Positions 1 through 4,811 of a DNA stretch of 6,824 nt are shown one piece after another. A program made the translations under genes and the position numbers. The notes under the pieces were generated by a model. It was given only the letters and a program-made list of their open reading frames with translations. It made no database searches and was not told where the DNA came from. The stretch comes from Xanthobacteraceae bacterium (GTDB lineage Bacteria; Pseudomonadota; Alphaproteobacteria; Rhizobiales; Xanthobacteraceae). How positions within the stretch are numbered: the first letter of the stretch is position 1; each line of letters starts with the position of its first letter. The stretch spans positions 1 through 6,824 of the forward strand of contig JASHQO010000466.1 of NCBI GenBank assembly GCA_030039105.1, written 5' to 3'.

Positions 1-276
1 GTCGCCTGGGCGGCGATGGCGCTGCTGCCGGTATTGTTGATCCTCGGTTTCTATAGCGCCGAGTTCGCCGACTTCGGCCCGCTCGCCGCCACTTTGATCC
101 TGGCGCTCATCGGCAACGCCGCCTTCTGCGGCGTGATTTCCGATCCGCACGATCGCTACGCCGCCCGCATGGTCTGGATCGCGGTGTTCGCGGTCGCGCT
201 CGCGGCCTGGCGGGCCTACGCGCTGGCGAAAGAGCGCGATGCCGCGCTCAAGCCCGAAAGTGCTTCGACAGCTTGA
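1..276 (+). CDS. C-terminal part of a multi-span membrane protein (5' end outside the window)
   Basis: The reading frame is open from the first base of the window to a TGA at 274-276, so this is the last 91 codons of a longer gene. The first in-frame ATG, at 16, falls inside a hydrophobic run and has no ribosome-binding site in view, so I do not take it as the start. The visible residues give about three membrane helices: one around ALLPVLLILGFY, one around LAATLILALIGNAAFCGVIS, and one around MVWIAVFAVALAAW. The last is followed by a short charged tail (KERDAALKPES). A loop reading SDPHDRYAARMVW lies between helices two and three; I have an impression of similar loops in uncharacterised alphaproteobacterial membrane proteins, but I cannot name the family. 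The 3' end overlaps the end of dcd on the other strand by 29 bp. No function is assigned. Confidence 0.6.
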   Translation, partial: VAWAAMALLPVLLILGFYSAEFADFGPLAATLILALIGNAAFCGVISDPHDRYAARMVWIAVFAVALAAWRAYALAKERDAALKPESASTA

Positions 277-1396
277 GGCCTTGCGCCTGGTAGTTCGAGC
301 CGATGCCCGAGCCGTAAAGCTGATCCGGCCGGGCCATCATTCTTTCGTACACCAGGCGGCCGACGATCTGGCCGTGCTCCAGGATGAACGGCACTTCGCG
401 CGAGCGCACTTCCAGCACCGCGCGCGAGCCCGAGCCGCCGGAGCCGGCATAGCCAAATCCCGGATCGAAGAAGCCGGCATAGTGGACGCGAAATTCGCCG
501 ACCAGCGGATCGAACGGCACCATTTCGGCGGCGTAGTCCGGCGGCACCTGCACCGCTTCGTTCGAGGCCAGAATGTAGAACTCGTCCGGATCGAGGATCA
601 AACTCTTGTCGGCGCGCGCCGCGATCGGCTCCCAGAAATCGGCGACCTCGTAGGCACCGCGCTGGTCGACCTCGATCACCGCGGTGTGGCGCTTGGCGCG
701 ATAGCCGACGATGCCGCCCGCTGCCATGTCCTCCCCGGCATGCGGGCGGGGGTTAGGCTGGGGGTTCGTCGCCGCGAGGTCGATCGTCACCGCGATGCCG
801 TCGTTCATCACCGCGTCGGCGCGGTCGACCAGGCGCTCGTGCGCATGCAGCGCGCGCAGCGCTTCGGCGTCGAGCACGGCATTGCCGCGGCGCAGCCGGA
901 GCTGCGACAAACGCGTGCCTTCGCGCACCAGAACGGGAAATGTCTTGGGGCTGATCTCGGCGTAGAGCGGCCCCTCGTAGCCGGCTTCGACCCGGTCAAA
1001 TCCGCGGGTCTCGTCGGCGATCACGCGGGTGAAGACGTCGAGCCGCCCGGTCGAGCTTTTCGGATTGGCCGCCGCGGCAATGTCGGCGGGCAAAGCGAGC
1101 CGCTCGATCAGCGGCACGATGTAGACGCAGCCGGTCTCCAGCACGGCGCCGCTGGCGAGCGAGAACTCGTGCAGCTTGAGCTCGATGATGCGCTCGGCGA
1201 CGGTGGTGCCCGGGCCGGGCAGGAAGCTCGCGCGCACTCGATAGGCAATGGCGCCAAGCCGCAGGTCGAGGCTCGCCGGCTGGATCTGCCCGGACGCGAA
1301 CGGATAGTGCGCGCGGATGCCGCCGTCCGCCACCAGCGCCGCGATCATGCGGTCGGGCAGGATGCCTGCGTCGGTCGGCGCGAACGTCAGCGGCAC
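248..1396 (-). CDS. dcd: dCTP deaminase, long two-domain alphaproteobacterial form
   Basis: The enzyme deaminates dCTP to dUTP in the cytoplasm, feeding dUMP and then dTMP synthesis. The protein is 382 residues from the GTG at 1396, about twice the classical enzyme (roughly 190), because the dUTPase-like fold is repeated. The first half carries QPASLDLRLG (39-48), the active-site type motif KSSTGR (113-118), and GYEGPLYAEISPKTFPV with the presumed catalytic Glu147. The second half repeats the pattern as FFDPGFG and VLEVRSREVPF (Glu329), followed by GQIVGRLVYERM. The start is uncertain. The frame stays open upstream to 1576, but that part translates a hairpin repeat (Arg/Pro/Leu-rich), and the family begins close to GILPD, which is residues 10-14 here. 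The GTG has only a weak GGTG upstream. Residues 211-225 look like a repeat-derived insertion between the two halves (see the repeat at 727-766). The gene is divergent from metZ and convergent with the membrane-protein gene. The family call is strong; the start is moderate. Confidence 0.9.
   Translation of the reverse strand: MPLTFAPTDAGILPDRMIAALVADGGIRAHYPFASGQIQPASLDLRLGAIAYRVRASFLPGPGTTVAERIIELKLHEFSLASGAVLETGCVYIVPLIERLALPADIAAAANPKSSTGRLDVFTRVIADETRGFDRVEAGYEGPLYAEISPKTFPVLVREGTRLSQLRLRRGNAVLDAEALRALHAHERLVDRADAVMNDGIAVTIDLAATNPQPNPRPHAGEDMAAGGIVGYRAKRHTAVIEVDQRGAYEVADFWEPIAARADKSLILDPDEFYILASNEAVQVPPDYAAEMVPFDPLVGEFRVHYAGFFDPGFGYAGSGGSGSRAVLEVRSREVPFILEHGQIVGRLVYERMMARPDQLYGSGIGSNYQAQGLKLSKHFRA
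727..766 (-). repeat. Palindromic interspersed repeat inserted in frame within dcd
   Basis: Read on the dcd strand, this stretch has CCTAACCC followed by an imperfect GC hairpin around GCATGC. The same CCTAACCC plus GC-hairpin arrangement occurs, in the opposite orientation, in the intergenic repeat that ends at 1533. Within dcd it encodes NPQPNPRPHAGEDMA (residues 211-225), a proline-rich string unlike the surrounding fold. It sits at the junction between the two domains, between VTIDLAA and GGIVGYRAK, where a linker extension would be tolerated. The shared octamer and hairpin are seen directly; that it is an insertion relative to relatives is inferred. Confidence 0.55.
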
Positions 1397-1410
1397 GCGA
1401 TCACCACGTT

Positions 1411-1533
1411 CTTTTCTCCGCCGCTTGCGGGGGAGAGGCGAGCGAAGCGAAGCCCGCGGGGGCAAGTGCTCGACGCTTGCACCGTCGAGGCCACGGGCCC
1501 CCTCCCTAACCCTGCCCCGCAAGCGGGGCAGGG
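1411..1533. repeat. Composite hairpin repeat between dcd and metZ
   Basis: This GC-rich stretch consists of three consecutive stem-loops. The left one pairs 1415-1423 with 1428-1436 with one mismatch. The middle one pairs CTCGACG (1469-1475) with CGTCGAG (1483-1489). The right one pairs CCCTGCCCC (1510-1518) with GGGGCAGGG (1525-1533) around the loop GCAAGC. The two outer arms share the tetranucleotide-loop style (GCTTGCGG and GCAAGCGG) and look like the ends of one mosaic element, as in the interspersed palindromic repeats common in Bradyrhizobium-type genomes. It occupies the dcd leader and is the source of the odd translated extension upstream of the dcd start. On the plus strand the right arm is followed by AATTTTT (1534-1540), so it could also stop transcripts heading toward metZ. 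Confidence 0.6.
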
Positions 1534-1548
1534 AATTTTTCGGTCGCG

Positions 1549-1576
1549 ATCTAACCTCAGTCGTGGTTTGACGCAA
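1549..1576 (-). promoter_or_regulatory. Possible sigma-70-type promoter for dcd
   Basis: On the minus strand, TTGCGT (complement of 1571-1576) and TTAGAT (complement of 1549-1554) are separated by 16 bp. This would start transcription near 1542 and give dcd a leader of about 145 nt containing the composite repeat. The match is only moderate. The site overlaps the -35 element of the metZ promoter, so the two promoters would compete or be co-controlled. It is offered as the best candidate, not a firm call. Confidence 0.25.
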
Positions 1577-1596
1577 AGACGGGCGCGGCGTATAAG
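1568..1596 (+). promoter_or_regulatory. Sigma-70-type promoter of metZ
   Basis: TTGACG (1568-1573) and TATAAG (1591-1596) are separated by exactly 17 bp, a near-consensus housekeeping promoter. Transcription would begin around 1603-1604, only a few bases before the first stem of the SAM-II riboswitch, which is the expected arrangement. The spacing and the riboswitch position support each other. Confidence 0.75.
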
Positions 1597-1605
1597 CCTG
1601 TTTAT

Positions 1606-1662
1606 CCCGTGGTCATTTGAGCCGGCCGGCTTGCTAGCCACGTAAAACAAGTAGCTAAAAGG
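1606..1662 (+). ncRNA. SAM-II (SAM-alpha) riboswitch controlling metZ
   Basis: The stretch matches the SAM-II pattern well. Stem P1 is CGTGG (1608-1612) with CCACG (1638-1642). Its loop starts with the conserved TCATTTGA-type segment and ends TTGCTAG. The 3' tail carries the conserved GTAGCTAAAAGG (1651-1662). ATTTG (1615-1619) can pair with CAAGT (1648-1652) with one G-T pair, and the loop block CCGGCC (1622-1627) can pair with GGCCGG (1661-1666); both would give the H-type pseudoknot of this class. SAM-II elements are known in alphaproteobacteria upstream of methionine genes such as metA, metX and metZ, where SAM binding lowers expression. Here the aptamer ends about 75 nt before the metZ ribosome-binding site, so control is more likely by transcription termination at the downstream hairpin than by direct occlusion. 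Confidence 0.93.
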
Positions 1663-1684
1663 CCGGGGACATGTGAGCCCGGCC
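1661..1684 (+). promoter_or_regulatory. Putative antiterminator hairpin of the metZ leader
   Basis: GGCCGGG (1661-1667) is perfectly complementary to CCCGGCC (1678-1684), giving a 7-bp stem with a 10-nt loop. Forming it would use up the 5' arm of the terminator at 1678-1716. The same GGCCGG block can instead pair with CCGGCC in the riboswitch loop. That makes this helix the likely SAM-free state. The pairing is seen in the sequence; its regulatory role is inferred. Confidence 0.6.
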
Positions 1685-1716
1685 TTGAGGATGTCCTCCC
1701 GGCCGGGTTTTTGTTT
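1678..1716 (+). terminator. Intrinsic terminator (attenuator) between the riboswitch and metZ
   Basis: CCCGGCC (1678-1684) pairs with GGCCGGG (1701-1707). Inside it, GAGG (1687-1690) pairs with CCTC (1695-1698), leaving a short ATGT loop. The stem is followed at once by TTTTTGTTT (1708-1716). This is a strong rho-independent terminator placed after the SAM-II aptamer and before the metZ ribosome-binding site, as expected for SAM-dependent attenuation. Confidence 0.85.
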
Positions 1717-1747
1717 GGCCGGCGCTGGCGTCGGCCAGGGAGGTCAC

Positions 1748-2941
1748 ATGTCCGCGTCCGCGAAGAAGAAAAGCTTTCGTCCCGAAACCCGCCTGGTCCA
1801 TTCCGGCACGCTGCGCTCGTCGTTCGGCGAGACCTCCGAGGCGATGTTCCTGACGCAGGGCTATGTCTATGACAGCGCCGCACAGGCCGAGGCGCGCTTC
1901 AAGGGCGAGGACCCCGGCTACCAATATTCGCGCTTCGCCAATCCGACCGTCGACATGTTCGAGCGCCGCATGGCGGCGTTCGAGGGCGCCGAGGCGGCGC
2001 GCGCCACCGCGACCGGCATGGCAGCCGTGACCGTCTCGCTGGTCGGCCAGCTCAAGGCCGGCGACCACGTGGTGGCGTCGAAGGCGATGTTCGGCTCGTG
2101 CCGTTACGTGGTCGAGGATTATCTGCCGCGCTTCGGCGTCGCCTCGACGCTGGTGGACGGCTGCGATCTCAAGGCCTGGAAGAACGCGGTGCGGCCGAAT
2201 ACCAAGACCTTCTTCCTCGAAAGCCCGACCAATCCGGCGCTCGAAGTCATCGACATCGCCGAGGTGGCGAAGATCGCGCACGCCGCCGGCGCGACATTGG
2301 TGGTCGACAATGTGTTCGCCACGCCGCTGTTCCAGAGCCCGCTCGCGCTCGGCGCTGACTGCGTGGTCTATTCCGCCACCAAGCACATCGACGGCCAGGG
2401 CCGCTGCCTTGGCGGCGTCGTGCTCGGCTCGCAGAAATTCATCATGGAAAAAATCCATGTGCTGATCCGCCAGACCGGCCCGTCGATGTCGCCGTTCAAC
2501 GCCTGGGTGCTGCTCAAGGGCCTCGAGACGCTGGCGGTACGGGTGCGGCAGCAGACCGACTCGGCTGCGGTCGTGGCGGTGGCGCTCGCCGAGCATCCGA
2601 AGATTTCACGGCTGATCTATCCCGGCCGGCCCGACCATCCGCAGGCGGCGGTGGTGCAGAAGCAGATGCGCGGCGGCTCGACCTTGGTGGCGTTCGAGAT
2701 CAAGGGCGGCAAGAAGGCGGCGTTCCGTTTCCAGGACGCGCTCAAGCTCATCCGCATCAGCAACAATCTCGGCGACGCCAAGAGCCTGATTACCCATCCG
2801 GCGACGACCACGCACCAGCGCCTGACGCCGGCACAACGCGCCGAGCTCGGCATCTCCGACGGCCTGGTGCGGCTCTCGGTCGGGCTCGAGCATGCCGACG
2901 ACATCGTCGAGGACGTGATGGCGGCGCTGGACGCGGTGTAA
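1748..2941 (+). CDS. metZ: O-succinylhomoserine sulfhydrylase
   Basis: This PLP enzyme joins O-succinyl-L-homoserine with sulfide to give L-homocysteine and succinate, the direct-sulfhydrylation route to methionine in the cytoplasm. The 397-residue product has the normal length and all landmarks of the Cys/Met-metabolism PLP family (fold type I): YSRFANPT at 60-67, the phosphate-binding TGMA around 89-92, DNVFATP with Asp187 for the pyridine nitrogen, and SATKHIDGQGR with the Schiff-base Lys212. GRCLGG after the lysine and SVGLEHADDIVEDV near the C terminus are also typical. The ATG at 1748 is chosen because AGGGAGG (1737-1743) lies just before it. The frame is open a further 25 codons upstream, but that stretch is the terminator hairpin. 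The substrate (succinyl rather than acetyl ester) is inferred from similarity to alphaproteobacterial MetZ. Expression is predicted to fall when SAM is plentiful. Confidence 0.95.
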   Translation: MSASAKKKSFRPETRLVHSGTLRSSFGETSEAMFLTQGYVYDSAAQAEARFKGEDPGYQYSRFANPTVDMFERRMAAFEGAEAARATATGMAAVTVSLVGQLKAGDHVVASKAMFGSCRYVVEDYLPRFGVASTLVDGCDLKAWKNAVRPNTKTFFLESPTNPALEVIDIAEVAKIAHAAGATLVVDNVFATPLFQSPLALGADCVVYSATKHIDGQGRCLGGVVLGSQKFIMEKIHVLIRQTGPSMSPFNAWVLLKGLETLAVRVRQQTDSAAVVAVALAEHPKISRLIYPGRPDHPQAAVVQKQMRGGSTLVAFEIKGGKKAAFRFQDALKLIRISNNLGDAKSLITHPATTTHQRLTPAQRAELGISDGLVRLSVGLEHADDIVEDVMAALDAV

Positions 2942-2950
2942 GCGTCAATC

Positions 2951-2966
2951 GTCCGCGACGGCGGAC
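2951..2966 (+). terminator. Small hairpin just after metZ, possible weak terminator
   Basis: GTCCGC (2951-2956) pairs with GCGGAC (2961-2966) around GACG, ten bases after the metZ stop. There is no T-tract, so a classical intrinsic terminator is not supported. It may act as a 3'-end stabilising structure or with rho. Confidence 0.3.
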
Positions 2967-2977
2967 GGTCCATGATG

Positions 2978-3081
2978 TGTAGGGTGGGCACCGCGCGGTC
3001 TCAGATTGGCCGCGTGGGCAAAATCGTTTGAACGCGGTGCCCACGCGGTTCGGCGGAGCAAGCGACTTTGCCCACCCTGCG
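2978..3081. repeat. Nested palindromic repeat between convergent genes
   Basis: The outer arms are AGGGTGGGCA (2981-2990) and its exact complement TGCCCACCCT (3069-3078), extendable with G-T pairs. Nested inside are CGCGTGGGCA (3011-3020) and TGCCCACGCG (3038-3047), also exact. In addition, GGGCACCGCG (2986-2995) is complementary to CGCGGTGCCC (3033-3042), so alternative foldings exist. The GTAGGGTGGGCA / TGCCCACCCTGC ends recall interspersed repeats of Bradyrhizobium-type genomes. It fills most of the space between metZ and the SGNH gene, both of which end here, and may separate their transcripts. Confidence 0.7.
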
Positions 3082-3099
3082 TGCCGCGATTTTTGTTGG

Positions 3100-4056
3100 T
3101 CAGTGCGCCGGATGCGCGGCGTGCGCCGCGGCCGAGGCGACCGGACGCGTCGCCGCTTCGGCGATGCCGCCGGCCAAAAGTTTGGCCACGCAGGCGTAGC
3201 TCCAGTCGTTCATGTGCAAGCCGTCGGGCGACACGAAGGTGTCGAAGCCGAGGTGCTGCACTTCGAACCAGTTGCGCATCACGGCGAAGCGCTGGAACAG
3301 GTCGACGTTCTCTTCCTTCGCCATCAGTGCGATCTGCTCGACCATGCCGGGCGTCTCGGACTTGGCCAGCACCTTGGGCGAATATTGCGGGTCCATCAGC
3401 ACCACGTCGGCGCCGGTGGCCTTGAGCTGCTCGATGCCTTCGTGCAGCTCGACCGCATGCGGCGCCAGCGCCCGATCGCGCAGCACCGAATTGGTGCCGA
3501 CCTGCCAGACCACGAGCTGCGGATGGGCGGCGCTGACGTCGGTGGTAAACCGCGCCATCATGTTGTCGGTCTCTTCGCCGTTGACGCCGCGATTGAGCAC
3601 GGTGATGGCCTCGCCCGGGAAGCGCTGCTTCAGGTCGGCGCCGAGCTGGCTCGGGTAGCTGGCGTCGGGCGAACTGGCGCCGGCGCCCGCGGTCGACGAC
3701 GAGCCGATGGCAACGACGGTCAGCGGTTGGCCGCTGGCGAGGCGCCGCGCGGTGCGGACCAGGGGGCGATCGAGATAAGTGAGCTGGCTCGGCGCGTTGC
3801 AGGCAGCCGGCGGCGGCGCGGCCGGCGCCGTGCTCTGCGGCAGCGCCGACGGCGTAACCGGTCGCGGCGGTGCAGCAATAACGGCGCGCGTTGCCGGGGG
3901 CAGCCCGGCCGGCGCGGCGACCGGCGTGGCCAGGGGTGCGACAATCCGCGCAGACTCGATGGTCTGTGCATGCGCTGCAGCAAAAGCGACAAAAGCCGCG
4001 GAAGCGGCTGCGGCCCGCGCCACGCAGGCGATGATTAATGGTTTGTTGGGAGACAT
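3100..4056 (-). CDS. SGNH/GDSL-family hydrolase, exported, with intact catalytic motifs
   Basis: A predicted secreted or periplasmic esterase of the SGNH fold, 318 residues. Residues 1-30 form a signal peptide (MSPNK start, hydrophobic Ala-rich core, AHA cleavage site before Gln31). Residues about 35-90 are a Pro/Ala-rich linker. The catalytic domain starts near 110: AIGSSSTAG with the presumed nucleophile Ser120 (block I), NRGVNGEE with Gly157/Gly160 (block II), WQVGTN with Asn189 (block III), and SPDGLHMND with Asp278 and His281 (block V). Its ATG shares one base with the stop of the gene before it, and I see no ribosome-binding site, so translation is probably coupled. As the last gene of the opgC-like operon, it is a candidate for adding or removing acyl groups on an envelope glycan or lipid. 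The substrate is unknown. The fold call is strong; the role is inferred from context. Confidence 0.85.
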   Translation of the reverse strand: MSPNKPLIIACVARAAAASAAFVAFAAAHAQTIESARIVAPLATPVAAPAGLPPATRAVIAAPPRPVTPSALPQSTAPAAPPPAACNAPSQLTYLDRPLVRTARRLASGQPLTVVAIGSSSTAGAGASSPDASYPSQLGADLKQRFPGEAITVLNRGVNGEETDNMMARFTTDVSAAHPQLVVWQVGTNSVLRDRALAPHAVELHEGIEQLKATGADVVLMDPQYSPKVLAKSETPGMVEQIALMAKEENVDLFQRFAVMRNWFEVQHLGFDTFVSPDGLHMNDWSYACVAKLLAGGIAEAATRPVASAAAHAAHPAH

Positions 4057-4811
4057 TAACGCGTCGTCTGCATTCTTAGGGCGCCCAGATGTCCGGCACT
4101 GATGATCTGAGTCGCCAAAGCCCAGCCAATGCACGCGTGAACACGGCGCGCCATATCATAGTTCTTGGTAGCGGAATAGAGGTCGAACGTTCCGCTGTCA
4201 TTCCAGCTCCGCATCAATCCGAGGCGATCGAACAGCAATGCGCCATGCTGCTGTGCAACAATGTGCATGACGTCGGCGAGCGGCACGACGTCGAGCATGG
4301 AGTCGGTGCGCGGGCTGTACTGCATGTTCATAAGGATGACGTCGGCGCCGGCTTTCGCGATTGTGCTGACGCCGTCATCGAGGCTGACGCGAAACTCCTC
4401 GGGCGCGACGCCGTTGATGGCGTCCGAGGTGCCGGTCTGCCAGATCACCAGCGACGGCTTGTCGTCGGCGAGGATTTTGGCGAGGTTGCCGACCATGTCG
4501 GCGTTGGAGGCGCGCGCCAGGATATGCGCGGTCACCGTCACGTCGACGCCGTGCAGTTGCTCCTTCAGCGACGCTTCGAGCTGCGCCGGATAGGCGAACT
4601 GCGTGCCCTCGGGCCCCGGCAGCGCCGATGAGCCGGTGCCGATTACGCTGATATCGAGCCGCCGGTGCGCCTTGATCGCGGCGGCGACGTTGCCGAGATC
4701 GCTGTCGCTGGAGATGAAGGAGTCCGGCACCTCGCACTTGTCGGCCGGCGCCGCCGCGGCAGCGCCATCGATCAATGCAACGGTTGCCAGCACGATGGCC
4801 AACGCTGTCAT
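4056..4811 (-). CDS. SGNH-like exported protein with degenerate active site (putative pseudoenzyme)
   Basis: This 251-residue protein is a paralogue of the SGNH hydrolase encoded directly downstream. Residues 1 to about 21 form a signal peptide. The two proteins align over the core: VIGTGSSALPG against AIGSSSTAGAG, YPAQL against YPSQL, LVIWQTGTS against LVVWQVGTN, and ADVILMNMQYSP against ADVVLMDPQYSP. In this copy the catalytic positions appear changed. Gly60 stands where the nucleophile Ser is expected, the block II glycines are replaced (HILARAS), Ser129 replaces the block III Asn, and the DxxH of block V is replaced by a KNYD region (216-219). So the fold looks kept and the esterase chemistry lost. 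It may instead bind substrate or support the partner, or act by another mechanism. The start overlaps the opgC stop as ATGA with GGGAGGCGAGG upstream, a good ribosome-binding site. The alignment was made by eye. Confidence 0.8.
   Translation of the reverse strand: MTALAIVLATVALIDGAAAAAPADKCEVPDSFISSDSDLGNVAAAIKAHRRLDISVIGTGSSALPGPEGTQFAYPAQLEASLKEQLHGVDVTVTAHILARASNADMVGNLAKILADDKPSLVIWQTGTSDAINGVAPEEFRVSLDDGVSTIAKAGADVILMNMQYSPRTDSMLDVVPLADVMHIVAQQHGALLFDRLGLMRSWNDSGTFDLYSATKNYDMARRVHACIGWALATQIISAGHLGALRMQTTR

Noticed and set aside
1411..1533. CRISPR array or insertion-sequence end
   Set aside because: There are no regularly spaced identical repeats with unique spacers, no transposase frame and no target-site duplication that I can see; the hairpins fit an interspersed palindromic repeat.
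239..1645. Long plus-strand open frame of 468 codons opposite dcd
   Set aside because: It is antisense to a gene with clear family motifs, is rich in His/Arg/Ala/Gln as is typical of GC-rich shadow frames, and shows no recognisable domain or ribosome-binding site.
1673..1747. A 25-residue N-terminal extension of MetZ from a GTG at 1673
   Set aside because: The extension would translate the terminator hairpin and the T-tract, has no family match, and the ATG at 1748 has a strong ribosome-binding site.
1655..2596. Minus-strand open frame of 313 codons opposite metZ
   Set aside because: It is a mirror frame of a confident gene, full of His/Arg/Leu/Ala with no domain, and it runs through the terminator and riboswitch region.
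3028..4038. Plus-strand 336-codon frame opposite the SGNH hydrolase
   Set aside because: The opposite strand has a signal peptide and all SGNH blocks; this frame is Arg/Gly-rich with no motif.
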